DNA of 64,000 nucleotides. Source: Cordylochernes scorpioides. Taxonomy: Eukaryota > Arthropoda > Arachnida > Pseudoscorpiones > Chernetidae. A program made the translations under genes and the position numbers. Positions 1-12,700 of this stretch are shown one piece after another. Location: positions 80,329,853 to 80,393,852 of the forward strand of contig CP092879.1 in NCBI GenBank assembly GCA_030710605.1, read 5' to 3'. The notes under the pieces are model-generated. The model saw only the letters and a program-made list of their open reading frames with translations, did no database searches and was not told where the DNA came from. Position 1 is the first letter of the stretch. Every line of letters begins with the position of its first letter.

Positions 1-262
1 GCAATGTGATACATACACCTGTCTATACAGACCACCCTGTCTATAGCGGCCACTCTAGACAACCCTGTTATCGGCTGTGTGATACATACACCTGTCTATA
101 CAGACCACCCTGTCTATAGCGGCCACTCTAGACAACCCTGTTATCGGCTGTGTGATACATACACCTGTCTATAGCGGCCACTCTAGACAACCCTGTTATC
201 GGCTGTGTGATACATACACCTGTCTATACAGACCACCCTGTCTATAGCGACCACCCAAGACA
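1..262. repeat. tandem repeat, 73-bp unit
   Basis: About 3.5 units with a 73-bp period; the third unit is 19 bp shorter. Each unit contains CTGTCTATAGCGGCCAC, which resembles the inner terminal repeat of the MITE at 1715-1891 (CTGTCTATAGCGC). The array probably grew from a related element. It runs off the left edge of the window. Confidence 0.85.
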
Positions 263-274
263 ACGTTTTTAAAA

Positions 275-324
275 TATATTCTCACTCGGGTAAAACCCGG
301 GCGTTGCCCGGGCCATTCGTCTAG
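275..324 (+). mobile_element. Helitron-type 3' end
   Basis: A GC-rich hairpin (ACCCGGGCGTTGCCCGGG) followed by a short spacer and CTAG, then T. This is the classic 3' end of a Helitron. No matching 5' end is visible before the tandem repeat, so it is a truncated copy. Confidence 0.6.
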
Positions 325-599
325 TGATAAAATAATGGGGAGGCCTGGCTAAATAATGTATAAATTTTTTTTTTTTCAATAAAATATTAACAAAAAATGG
401 GAGAGCCAAGTGGTGACTGCCAGGAAACTCCACCATGAGGAGCAGCAGTGGCATGATAAGACTTATAAGAAGTAAAAAATTATTTTATTTTAAAAAAATC
501 ATAAGCATCAAAAATAGATTAAATTTCTCATTACAGATGGTTCTCTAATGGATCATATAAATGTGGGAATCTAAACACAGTGTTGATAATTTGGATTAT

Positions 600-779
600 A
601 AACACAAGGTAATAAGACCAAATTCAAATAAATAGTGTTTTACGTTTCGGTAATAACAGTTACCATCATCAGACAAAATTCATTCAGTACTTTTGTCTGA
701 AGATAGTAAAAATGCTGTTACTGAAATGTCACACACTATTTATTTGGATATGGTCTTATTACCTTGTGTTTATAATCTA
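600..779. mobile_element. foldback element, family FB (ACACAAGGTAATAAGACC)
   Basis: An imperfect inverted repeat. One arm starts ACACAAGGTAATAAGACCAAA and includes TTTCGGTAATAACAG; the other arm ends TGGTCTTATTACCTTGTGTT. The centre is CATCATCAGACAAAA...TTTTGTCTGA. About 20 copies or halves of this family occur in the window, with arms that match each other better than they match other copies. Confidence 0.7.
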
Positions 780-952
780 CTAGCCGAATGACCCGGGCAA
801 CGCCCGTGTTTTACCCGACTGTAGATGTTACAACGGTGATCCTTAGGTCGCTGGTTCAAATCCGGCTCGAGGGAGCCGGCGAGCACGTGACCTCCCTGTG
901 CGCGCGCATCCGTGACAGAGGCCGATGAGGAAAGACGGTCGTGACTATATAT
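780..952 (-). mobile_element. Helitron-like fragment
   Basis: On the minus strand it ends with a CCCGGG hairpin and CTAG (780-783). The inner part shares GTGACAGAGGC and a following GACG(C/G)TCGT segment with the copy at 29181-29572. Its 5' end lies near the TA-rich tract at about 940-955 and is uncertain. Confidence 0.5.
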
Positions 953-959
953 ATATAAT

Positions 960-1195
960 AATATAATAATCCAAATTGTACCTTATCATGTATTTGGTCT
1001 TATTTCCTTGTGTTTATAATCTATAATCCAAATTGTACCTTATCATGGATTTGGTGTTATTACCTTGTGTTTATAATCTATAATCCAAATTGTACCTTAT
1101 CATGTATTTGGTGTTATTACCTTGTGTTTATAATCTATAATCCAAATTGTACCTTATCATGGATTTGGTGTTATTACCTTGTGTTTATACACAGT
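960..1195. repeat. tandem repeat, 57-bp unit
   Basis: Four units containing ATCCAAATTGTACCTTATCA and TTATTACCTTGTGTTTATAA with a 57-bp period. The unit is the outer end of the FB foldback family. The same end is tandemly amplified again at 37505-37725. Confidence 0.85.
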
Positions 1196-1248
1196 GTTGA
1201 TGTTTGTGTCTGGTGTTGTGAGACTGACCCGCTGTAGTGTTGTCACAG

Positions 1249-1495
1249 AATGGAGATAATGAGGAGGAAGACCTAACAGATCACTCCCAGGACAATGATG
1301 ATGATGGTCCAGAACATTACAGCCAGGATGATGATGATGATGAAGCACCAGCAGATTATTCCAAGTACAACAATGATAATCATGCAGCAGGACATGATGA
1401 TAATGATGAGGAGCAGGTGGATTACACCCGTTACAACAACTATGATGATGATGATGAACTTGGAGATTCCCGTTTTGTTGACAACTTCTCGGAAG
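1249..1495 (+). CDS. acidic exon of an unrecognised protein
   Basis: A 247-nt open exon between acceptor TTGTCACAG and donor GGAAG|GTGAGT. It enters in phase 0 and leaves in phase 1. It encodes an Asp/Asn/Glu-rich, disordered-looking segment with repeated DYSKYNN and DYTRYNN motifs. It does not join in phase to the next exon I see (3495, phase 2), so either one exon is missing between them or it belongs to another gene. No homology recognised. Confidence 0.5.
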
Positions 1496-1714
1496 GTGAG
1501 TTAGAAATATATGCAAATATAATAGTTGTTTATATATGCAAATCAAAAAAAAAAATTAATATTTTGAGAAATATAAAAATTCATGATTAGGTATAATTTT
1601 TGGGTTATAGAGTAGAAACACAAGGTAAAGACGACCAAATAATTAGTATGTGATGTTTCGGTTACAGCTTTTTTACCATCATCAAAGTACTATTTCTAAT
1701 CTATGATCCAAATA

Positions 1715-1891
1715 CAGTTAAACCTGTCTATAGCGCTCCCTCTAAATAGCGCCTCCCTCTCTATAGTGCCTGATTTTAAATATGTAGTACGATGAGATTT
1801 ACATTAAAAGTGACCTGTCTATAGCACCCCCTCTCTATAGCACCCTATTTTGGTGAGTTCCAAGAGGGGGCGCTATAGACAGGTTTAACTG
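1715..1891. mobile_element. MITE with CAGTTAAACCTGTCTATAGC ends
   Basis: 177 bp with near-perfect terminal inverted repeats: CAGTTAAACCTGTCTATAGC at the left and GCTATAGACAGGTTTAACTG at the right. The CAGTNNAACC start is typical of pogo/Tigger-derived MITEs. TA precedes the left end. Confidence 0.8.
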
Positions 1892-1910
1892 CACCTTATC
1901 AGAAATAATT

Positions 1911-2092
1911 ACAGTAAAACAACCTCTATGAAAGAACACTTCTCTACAAAAGACAATTTTCATGGTAAAATATATTATCTATTAACAGCTTTTTCCAGTA
2001 AGAGGACACCTTTATCTAAAGGACACATTGACACATTGGTTCTGCAGCTAGGGGCTGTCCTTTGAAGAAAGGTAGTTGTACTGTTTATAAAA
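1911..2092. mobile_element. MITE remnant (CAGTAAAACAACCTC)
   Basis: The left end CAGTAAAACAACCTC and the right end GGTAGTTGTACTG are roughly inverted. The inside holds GGACAC-type motifs like those of the MITE at 31770-32002. Degenerate copy. Confidence 0.45.
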
Positions 2093-2219
2093 CACTGCAG
2101 CAAGTTTTTTTTTTCTAAACTTGAGAAGTTTCAATGGAACCTCACTATAACATCAGCTTGGTTATAACATTTTAATACCAGGTTTTAAGTTCCTTTTGTT
2201 TTAACTATGGTTAGAAAAC

Positions 2220-2370
2220 AACATACGGTAAAACCCTGCTAAAAATAAATCAGGGATATAGCGAACCTTCCATTATAATGAACCTGAAATAATCCTATTT
2301 TTTAATACAGTAAACTATGAATATAATGAACCATGGATTTAGTGAACTACAAGTTTGCTATAGGGAGGCT
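2220..2370. other. pogo-like MITE remnant
   Basis: Contains GTAAAACCCTGCTAAAA and TATAATGAACC motifs shared with the elements at 6250-7721 and 12606-12790. Boundaries are unclear. Confidence 0.35.
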
Positions 2371-2449
2371 AAACGCTTGGACTAAGTGATAGTGAAGTTA
2401 CTTGTATGATGTAAGGTTGTAGTGCTTTATGTGAGCTCTTTGGTGCACT

Positions 2450-3062
2450 GTAGAAGGTGTGGAACAATGTAGAAGGTGTGGAACAATGTAGAACAATGTA
2501 GAACAATGTAGAAGGTGTGGAACAATGTAGAACAGTGTAGAACACTGTAGAAGGTGTGGAACAGTGTAGAACAATGTGGAACAGTATAGAAGGTGTGGAA
2601 CAGTGTAGAACAATGTGGAACACTGTAGAAGGTGTGGAACAGTGTAGAACAATGTGGAACAGTGTAGAAGGTGTGGAACAATGTAGAACAGTGTAGAACA
2701 GTGTAGAAGGTGTGGAACAATGTAGAACAATGTGGAACAGTGTAGAAGGTGTGGAACAGTGTAGAACAATGTAGAACACTGTAGAAGGTGTGGAACAATG
2801 TAGAACAATGTGGAACAGTGTAGAAGGTGTGGAACAATGTAGAACAGTGTAGAACAGTGTAGAAGGTGTGGAACAATGTAGAACAATGTGGAACAGTGTA
2901 GAAGGTGTGGAACAGTGTAGAACAATGTAGAACACTGTAGAAGGTGTGGAACAATGTAGAACACTGTAGAAGGTGTGGAACAGTGTAGAACAATGTGGAA
3001 CAATGTAGAAGGTGTGGAACAATGTAGAACAGTGTAGAACACTGTAGAAGGTGTGGAACAGT
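2450..3062. repeat. minisatellite, 39-bp unit of 9+10+10+10
   Basis: A 39-bp unit made of GAAGGTGTG plus three decamers of the form GAACANTGTA. Some units lack a decamer. Open frames across it on the minus strand follow from the base composition and are not evidence of a gene. It lies in the intron or 5' region of the unrecognised gene. Confidence 0.9.
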
Positions 3063-3159
3063 GCAAGAAAGAAGTGTATCACCTTGATAAGCTACAATTT
3101 GGATTATTGACGTTATCACCTGGTACACATTCTGACTCTAGAGGTGAGTATTACAACAA

Positions 3160-3447
3160 TGGGGTCGGTGGCCTAAACCATTGGACCGCTACGACCCGGG
3201 ATTGATTCCCATATTGGGCACTATTCTCTAATAAAACAAAAAAATGCTCCAATGGTCCCCGATTCTTGCAAAAGTCCAACCACATCAGCGACTGTAAGTA
3301 ACCCAACGGGGCTCTGGCACATTTGTAAGTTCAAAAGTCGAACTGCTTTTCACATGTGTAGACATGTGGTGCACTTACAGTAAAAGCAGTCGCTAACTAC
3401 CCACCATGATTATCATGGCAGTACCTACATGTACTAGGGATAAAAAA
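3160..3447 (+). mobile_element. tRNA-derived SINE, family S1
   Basis: The head GGGGTCGGTGGCCTAAACC followed by a B-box-like GGGATTGATTCCC looks tRNA-derived. The body contains AATGCTCCAATGGTCCCC and the tail contains ATGATTATCATGG, ending near an A-rich stretch. Other copies: 10570, 22617, 30512, 48470 and 50636. Confidence 0.7.
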
Positions 3448-3494
3448 ATGGCAAGTTTTGCAAAGTTTAAAAAATATGGATAATCATTCTTCAG

Positions 3495-3749
3495 GGTGTC
3501 ACATCAGTTTGTTGTTCCAGATGTGACTCCCAGTGACAGGACCAACCACAAACCTGCCGGAACATTTCGACTACTCAATCGCTATGAACCTCCGTCCAAA
3601 GTGGCTGAGGATGAGGTACCGTCTTCCACAAACCTTGCTGAGGCAACAGAAGCTGCTTCCCCTGATAAAAGTAAAAAGTCAAAAAAGCTCAAAAAGACTT
3701 CAGATGACTCTAAGAGTGCCAAGAAGTCAGTCAGCTTTGCTCCAGAAAG
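3495..3749 (+). CDS. exon, Lys-rich segment with RVxF-like motif
   Basis: Acceptor ATTCTTCAG, donor AAAG|GTAAGT. It enters in phase 2 and leaves in phase 2. It contains GTFRLLNRYEPP and KKSVSFAPER. An in-frame TAA at 3751-3753 lies directly after the donor. Confidence 0.65.
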
Positions 3750-6700
3750 GTAAGTCCGTGCTGGTGGTGCCAGGATGTCGGATCAACTCCGGTGTGTGGG
3801 CAGCAAGAAGTCCGGCGCCTTTGTCAACATCCAACGGAAATTCCAGGCCTCCAAGAGTGAAGGAAGCTTCAAGTTCCTGCTGTCAGATGACCAGCCAGGT
3901 AAATAACCTCGAAGGACTTCTTGGTAATACAACATGTACAGACTTGTTGCGCAACAAGGCTGTGTTTGAATGGGACACCCTGCACGGAATGTAATGATTT
4001 CTGTAGACTTGTTGCGCAACAAGGCTGTGTTTGAATGGGACACCCTGCACGGAATGTAATGATTTCTGTAGACTTGTTGCGCAACAAGGCTGTGTTTGAA
4101 TGGGACACCCTGCACGGAATGTAATGATTTCTGTAGACTTGTTGCGCAACAAGGCTGTGTTTAAATGGGACACCCTGCACGGAATGTAATGATTTCTGTA
4201 GACTTGTTGCGCAACAAGGCTGTGTTTGAATGGGACACCCTGCACGGAATGTAATGATTTCTGTAGACTTGTTGCGCAACAAGGCTGTGTTTAAATGGGA
4301 CACCCTGCACGGAATGTAATGATTTCTGTAGACTTGTTGCGCAACAAGGCTGTGTTTAAATGGGACACCCTGCACGGAATGTAATGATTTCTGTAGACTT
4401 GTTGCGCAACAAGGCTGTGTTTGAATGGGACACCCTGCACGGAATGGAATGATTTCTGTAGACTTGTTGCGCAACAAGGCTGTGTTTGAATGGGACACCC
4501 TGCACGGAATGTAATGATTTCTGTAGACTTGTTGCGCAACAAGGCTGTGTTTAAATGGGACACCCTGCACGGAATGTAATGATTTCTGTAGACTTGTTGC
4601 GCAACAAGGCTGTGTTTGAATGGGACACCCTGCACGGAATGTAATGATTTCTGTAGACTTGTTGCGCAACAAGGCTGTGTTTGAATGGGACACCCTGCAC
4701 GGAATGTAATGATTTCTGTAGACTTGTTGCGCAACAAGGCTGTGTTTGAATGGGACACCCTGCACGGAATGTAATGATTTCTGTAGACTTGTTGCGCAAC
4801 AAGGCTGTGTTTAAATGGGACACCCTGCACGGAATGTAATGATTTCTGTAGACTTGTTGCGCAAAACAAGGCTGTGTTTGAATGGGACACCCTGCACGGA
4901 ATGTAATGATTTCTGTAGACTTGTTGCGCAACAAGGCTGTGTTTGAATGGGACACCCTGCACGGAATGTAATGATTTCTGTAGACTTGTTGCGCAACAAG
5001 GCTGTGTTTGAATGGGACACCCTGCACGGAATGTAATGATTTCTGTAGACTTGTTGCGCAACAAGGCTGTGTTTGAATGGGACACCCTGCACGGAATGTA
5101 ATGATTTCTGTAGACTTGTTGCGCAACAAGGCTGTGTTTGAATGGGACACCCTGCACGGAATGTAATGATTTCTGTAGACTTGTTGCGCAACAAGGCTGT
5201 GTTTAAATGGGACACCCTGCACGGAATGTAATGATTTCTGTAGACTTGTTGCGCAACAAGGCTGTGTTTGAATGGGACACCCTGCACGGAATGTAATGAT
5301 TTCTGTAGACTTGTTGCGCAACAAGGCTGTGTTTGAATGGGACACCCTGCACGGAATGTAATGATTTCTGTAGACTTGTTGCGCAACAAGGCTGTGTTTA
5401 AATGGGACACCCTGCACGGAATGTAATGATTTCTGTAGACTTGTTGCGCAACAAGGCTGTGTTTGAATGGGACACCCTGCACGGAATGTAATGATTTCTG
5501 TAGACTTGTTGCGCAACAAGGCTGTGTTTGAATGGGACACCCTGCACGGAATGTAATGATTTCTGTAGACTTGTTGCGCAACAAGACTGATCCATGTTTG
5601 AATGGCCTACCCTGAATCACTCTCAGAGATATGCAGATGCACACCTCGTGGCCAAAATATCACATTCAACTGTTAATCAATGCTCCAGAAGTCTAGTCAA
5701 TACTGATCCATTAGCTTTTGTCTGTTTGGCTCTGGAACATCTAGGAACAAAATAAACCTTACAACAAGTGTGGTGGTTGAACAATTTTGGTAATTGTAGT
5801 TCTATAAAAAGTCCCAAGTGCTGTTGAGTAAACTGAGAGGAACACCCAAGAACCACACAAGAAGATTTGCCCAGCAATGTCCTGTGTGCAGGGACTTCCT
5901 GCCAGCTGCCCACCAACCTCTCCACCCACCTGGACCTACCCAAGTTAAAGAACACCAACATCAAAACTGACCACTCGCTGTCCAGGTTTGTTCCCAGCTG
6001 ACCAATCACAAACCTGGCTTTTGACACCTCTTTGGTTTTGCTTTATTGATATTACAAAAAATGAGAATTGTGTGTGTGACTTGGTTTGTGTCAAATTAAC
6101 AATGTGGAATATGGGTCGATGCAAACTCCCATTGTTGTGCCATTCTCTTTTTCCATGTAACATGTCTTTACAGAAAGTTGTTTCTTCAAAGAGGAGGTTC
6201 TTTCTCAAGTTTTTAAAACCACATTATATTTACATATCACACAATATACAGTAAAATCCCTCTATAGTGAATCCCAATGGAACTCAACTTTTGGTTAGAC
6301 TATTTTTTAACTTTTCACAATTTTTAGATCATATAATTAAAAGACAGTCATACACCCAGAAAAAAGCTTCCTCTTAATAATGGTCACTTTGTTTCAATTC
6401 CCTAAATTGACCAATTTCCTCACATTAATACTGAATATCACAACGGTCACAAAATATCTTGTGAAGTATTTTTGATGATAGGTTCTTCTTATCATTAGCA
6501 TATACAGTAAAACCCCCTCTATAGTGAACCCCAATGGGACAGAGCTTTTGGTTCACTATAGCCACGGTTTGGCCATTTTTTTTACTTTCCAAAATTTTTA
6601 GACCGTATAATTAAAGGACTGCCATACACACAGCAAGAGGCTTCCTCTTAATAGTGGTCACTTTGTTTTAATTCCCTTAATTGACCAATTTCCTTACATT

Positions 6701-9700
6701 AATACAGAATAACAATAGAAATCATTATATGATAGGTTCTTCTCATCATTAACATACATGTACCTGTATGTCAAATTAAAAATCATGACAAATCCTAGGC
6801 AAAGTTTTATTAAATATATATTCAAATATATAAAAATGGATTTTAAAACATCTTTATCACATTATATAATACAATGTTTACTTGGGGTCTAATAACTTGT
6901 TGCTTGAAAGCACTCTTCAAGCATTGCACCATTCAAATAAAGTTAGTGTTTTACTTCCATTTCATGCTTCCACATATTCTTCAAAGTCTAGATTTCCCTT
7001 TTTTAACCTGTCATGCAAAACATTGCTGACTTTAAAATCACCATAGTTTATGGCATACATTTTTTTTTTTCACCACGGGACCGTTTATTTGGACTTTTTT
7101 TTTTTGCCCTAAAACGTACGATCGCGATCGCGGCAAAAGTTGAAGTTGATTCCTCTTTGTAACAATTTTTAATAACTTTATATTTTATCTTTTATAATAG
7201 AAAAGTTATATTCTCTTATTTTAATTTGTTCTTAACATTTTGCCTGTGTTGTTTCACTTTGAAAAGTTCTGAAAATGGCCCTTTTTTTTTAGAGAAATAA
7301 CGTTTTTGTTTTTAAAATGACTTTGTTTTCTTTTTTATATATATATTTCAAATTTAATGGATGCAAAGATATTCTATTTAATAAAAAGTATATTGTGTAA
7401 AAATTTATACAACATACAGCAAAAATCAAAACAAACAATGCCGCTAAATTTATTGTTTTGAAATCGCAAGCTCAAAATTTTGTTGTTTTATTTTTTTTTT
7501 TAATTACAATTCTAAGTTCGTTATAAGCATAGTATTTTAAATAGATTTTATTATTTTGGGACTGAAAATAGGTTCGTTATAGGGGTAGTTCGTTATTATA
7601 AAAATCGCAAAGTTCGTTATAACAATGGTATTTTTAATGGTATGGAATTGGGAATCGGCGTGGGTTCGTTATAAGGGAAGGTTCGTTATATCCAGGGTTC
7701 GTATTAGCGAGGTTTTACTATATGTACCTCTATATCTAATATAAAAATCAAGCCCTAAGCAAAAAAAAGTTTTCTCATGTATAAAAATAAATAATAGTAT
7801 TTTAAATATATTTTTTCATATTATACTCGATATATCTAAGTGGTGTCTTATTTGAGGGTTTAATGGCTGACCGCCATGTGATGACGAAATAATGATATTT
7901 GACCGTGTGTGTTCCAGGACCAACGGGAGAGTGAAGACTTTTTTCAAAGTGGACAAAGATGTTAAAGGTATTCTTCCTCTTCGTTGTATAAACTTGTTGA
8001 TTGACTGTTTAAAATTGGAGATTGCGCTGGCTAGGTGTTGTGCCACATGACAATGTTATTTCAGCACTCTGGCCATTTTGTGAGCCAACAATGGGATAGC
8101 CAGGTTGCAGTGATGACTTGTAATGTAGTTCAACTGACCCGGTTAATGGACCTCAGCAATGGTCCCACTCCAGGGATACGGAGGAGCTGCTTCTGTACTC
8201 ATGTTAGAGTCAGCAGCAAAGGCTTCCATGTTAGGAACGGCCTCAAATTACAGGCAAAGTCAGACTTTCACCAAAGTGTGCCTGGATCATGGTGCCATGA
8301 TCAATGAAAGCTGCACCCCTATACCCCATTCCATGAGATCATGAACTCATGGAATTTGTGTAATCTTTACACAAGGGGATAAGAAACAACAACAACACTG
8401 TACACCTTGGACTTCAGGACAGAGAGAAATGTTTACAAAACAGAAAACCTTATCGCAGTCTACACAACAACTTTGTTATCATTCGTGCAAATACGATGCA
8501 CAAATTGGAAACTCCTGGGCATTGAGACAAGTCTTTAACAATTCAGGTTTTTATTGTTTTAAAATAACCTCTATAACCCACATTAAGGAATTATATATTT
8601 AATTAAATAGGTCATGGTTCTATTATTTAATACACCTATCCCCTGATTTACACGGTAGATACGTTCCTGAGAAAAACATGTAAATCGGGGGATAGGTGTA
8701 CACAGAAATAAAAATAAAATGCATTGATAGGTTAAAATATGTAGTCAGCACATAAGCTCGGTATTCCTCGTGAGATGTGTACACAGCGCATGTGTTCAAT
8801 CACAGTAGCATTTAGTATAGTGCGATAAAAACAAAAAAAAAACTTATTTGGAAAACCGTGTAAAAAAAGTACCGTGTAAATCGGGGGATAGGTGTATATA
8901 TCCCAATTGAAACTGTTTCAAATAAGAACATTCTCATCGTGAGTAAGCAAGTAGAAAAATGCTGAAATAGTCAAATTTATATATTTATTTATATATAAAA
9001 ATTTATATATTGCAGTACATTGTCCTGGTGGGCTATGGTCACCATGGCCCGTTCCAGAGCTGGGCTTGTGGTCCGGTTCTGGAGGGTTGTTGAGGTCCGA
9101 TTCTCTGCGGTATAGCCGTTGGGAGGGTTAGATCTGGTACAAGACATCTTCGTTGCCGGTCAAGAGAAAAAAAAATAGAAAAAAATAAAAGTAATAGAAA
9201 TGCTCGAGGTCAAAACGATAACTGGCACGTTGCATCTGTTTGCATTCCACGAAAACGGTGGTCCGTGGTCAAAATACAATCTGTGCCTGTTATCTCTGTG
9301 GTGTCGCCTCTCTGATAAACAAGTAAATAAAAAATTAAATTTAGGAAAAAAATTTAATTTGAAAAAAAAAAAAAATTTTAATTTGAAAAAAAAAAAAAAT
9401 TTTAAATTTTGTAGCGTCACGTGCATTTCCGGTCGGTCGCTTGTTGACACACAACAATATATATAAAAATGAATGTATGTGTGTGTGTGTGTCTGTTTGT
9501 CCTTTATGCCTGACCAAACCACTCATTGGAACGCCATGAAACTTTGGGAAGTTATTTAGTATAGTACTGGGAAGGTTTCTAGCAAATAAAATTTTTGAAA
9601 TAACTTTTCGCTTTAAAATAATCAAGATAAATATTCTAATTTATCTGTTATAATTCAACAATCTGCTCTAAATATTATCATGATGATACGATGATTTTGT

Positions 9701-12700
9701 AATGTAGAAAATTAGGAAAGACAAAATTCAGGATGACACGGCAATTTATTTGAGACAAGAATAATGATACAATTCCAAGGCAAGATACTATTCCTTTAAC
9801 TTCCAATTACCGAGGGAACCAATTAATATTGATTTTATTCAACTTATCGAGTATTTTTCAAGGGACCGGGAAAAAATGTTCACTTTATTGAGAGATTCGT
9901 TAGACAAACCTTTACTTGGGTAAAACCCGGGCGAAGCCGGGTACGTCCATACAAGAATAATGATACAATTCCAAGGCAAGATACTATTCCTTTAACTTCC
10001 AATTACCGAGGGAACCAATTAATATTGATTTTATTCAACTTATCGAGTATTTTTCAAGGGACCGGGAAAAAATGTTCACTTTATCGAGAGATTCGTTAGA
10101 CAAACCTTTACTCGGGTAAAACCCGGGCGAAGCCGGGTACGTCCGCTAGTGACTTGAATAAAAATGAGGGTGTGGGATGGCTGATATTAATTGATTTTTT
10201 TTTTTTTTTGCTTATCGCTAGTACATGTGGTACAAGCCATGATAATCATGGTGAGTAGAAGTAGGCGACTGCTTTTACTGTAAGTGCACCACATGTCTAC
10301 ACATGTGACCACCTAGAGACCATGGTTTAGGTAGGGCTAATAGAGGCTACCCTTGTCTCTTTAGATCAATATCTTCCCGGCAAAATTTCCATCTACACTT
10401 AGTTTCTGTTTAGCTTTATTGAGGTAGAACTTCCAACAAGGAACTATTCACCTCATGATTTTGTTCTTGTTGTGACAATACTCCAGGTGACTATGCAACT
10501 TTCAATAAGGAACTAAGCTGGTTGTCATTTTAGACCCACTTGTAGAAAACTGTCCCAGTAACATCATAAGTCTGAGTGGATGTCGATGGACAAGTGACCT
10601 ACACTGGTAGTTTTCAACTGCCATAACCCAGGATCAAATCCCACCATGGGCACTTTTTCTAATAAAAAAAAATGCTCCAATGGTCCCCTATTCTTGCAAC
10701 CAGTAAGTGCAAGAAATTCCACCAGCGAGTGCAAGTAACCAAATGGGGCTCTGCCACATTTGTAAGTCCAAAAGTCAAACTCACATGTGTACTTGAAGTA
10801 AAAGCAGCCACCCACTTCTAACCAGCATGATTATCATGGCGTGTACTAGGGATTAATCATAATAATTCTGAGGCCCAGGATTTCATTCCAAATTGTTATA
10901 ACAGTGGACAACTATCCCAAGTAATGTGGTTGGGAAACAACAATTCTCACCAATGGTGCCATCATCAGACAAACTACATTCCAATTATGATGCATAAGTG
11001 CGCCATCTGTCCAGTTGGAGCTGTCCTCAAAGCTTATGTCCATAGTTTAGTTAAAATACCCATTCCAAGAGTCTATCAACAGTATCACTATAAAAGGAAG
11101 TTCCAAAAATGCAATATAACAGCGGTATGGTAGATTAAACTGGTGAAACCGCTGGAAGGATTCACCACTGATGAGCCAGGCCTATTAATTTTTTCCATTG
11201 CAGTAAGGGCAGTAGAAATTGTTTATTTTTAAAAAGAATCTTACGCGTCTATAATAGTTTCGAATTTTTATATATTCCAATTGTACCATATCTGTTATCA
11301 CACATCTACGCTCACAATGTTGGATGAAGTTAAAAACTATCGCGAGCCCTTGTCACGTCAAAAATGGCAAGGAATGTCACATGGAGGTTCCCCTGGATCA
11401 TTTGGAATTTATTGTCTTTCTTTTGAGGTTTACATCACATGATTATGGGCACGACTCCATATAGGTTATATGCCAGTTACGTTAAAGCGCTGGTTTTATC
11501 CAACATTTCCCCGAGGTCACCTACAGAGAGGTGTAACTTGGACTTTGACCTGGTATTAAATGGCCGCCTCTAACATGAGGAACAGACGCCCTGTGCAGCC
11601 GCTCCTAACATGGAGAACAGACGCTGCTGAATATCTTGTAACCCAAGAATAGGAGCCCTTACAGGGTGCTATCAGTCGGGCCAACTGAAACCTGGTTTTT
11701 TAACGAGCTTGTTACTGCTCCCCTTCCTCCTTTTACATCCGGGCTTGGGACCGGCAATGGCGGAGTTATCACATGATTATAATCTGTTAAAATGTGGCTC
11801 CACAATGCTTTAAATTTCTTCTATCAACACACTTAGATTGAAAGATTTCCCCACCACCAATAACTGGTGAGTAACATCCGCCTTGTGTGTGTCAGCGGAG
11901 GCCCAGAACTTCAAGAACCAGACAGGACCTGTGGTGAAACCAGACCTCTATCAGGTGGGTGGACTTGGCTTGAAGGAATTTCTCAGTCGAGGTGTCTAAT
12001 GGTGGTGGCCACACATCTTTATTGTTTTGTTACTTTTGGTCCATTGTTGCATATTTACCTGGGCTGAGTTTGCATATTTACTCTGTACCTATATGCAAAG
12101 TAACACAATGTGTTTCATTATTGGGCCGTACTGAGGTTATCTAATAGAAGTGCTACAAGGTAATAAGACCAAATCCAAATAAGTAAATAGTGTGTGACGT
12201 TTTGGTAACAGCATTGTTACTGAAACGTCACATATTATATATTTATTTGGATTTGGTCTTATTACCTTGTGTTTATAATCCAAATTGTACCTTATCATTA
12301 AGAGAAGAGGTGAAACTGAGGAGTTTTTACAAAATATTTTCCTCTACTGGGACCTCAAGTTATGCGAGATTCTGCAGGCTGTATGTTTTAAGGCGAAAGT
12401 GTTGACTGTACATATTTCAAGCTACTATTTATAATTACTATATGCAAAACATTCAATTGTGTTAATTGTATATAATTTAAAATATACACGCAATTATCCT
12501 AATTGTGGATATGGCGTGTCTCTCCCAACTGTTAAATAAATAAATATGAAGTAGTTTTGATGGCTAGAATAAACCAAATCTTAGAAGTTTACCCCTTAGA
12601 TAAATACAGTAAAACCCCGCTGAAATGAACCCAGGATAAAGCAAACCTTCCCTTATAACCTTAGGTAAAATCTCAATTCTGTTCAATTGAAAATACCATT

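Noticed and set aside
600-779. X-box-like half sites (GGTAAC, GTTACC) in FB elements
   Set aside because: The half sites are in the wrong order and spacing for RFX binding; they are part of the hairpin core.
1010-1237. 75-codon frame with FIIYNPNCTLS repeats
   Set aside because: It is the 57-bp tandem repeat, also seen at 37535-37729.
2369-3128. Three minus-strand frames of over 220 codons
   Set aside because: They are different frames of the 39-bp minisatellite, all low complexity.
3938-5590. CRISPR array
   Set aside because: Units are fully identical over 65 bp without unique spacers, and the DNA is from an animal.
3869-5644. Several overlapping 270-330-codon frames on the minus strand
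   Set aside because: All are the 65-bp satellite in different frames; the same peptide repeats in shifted order.
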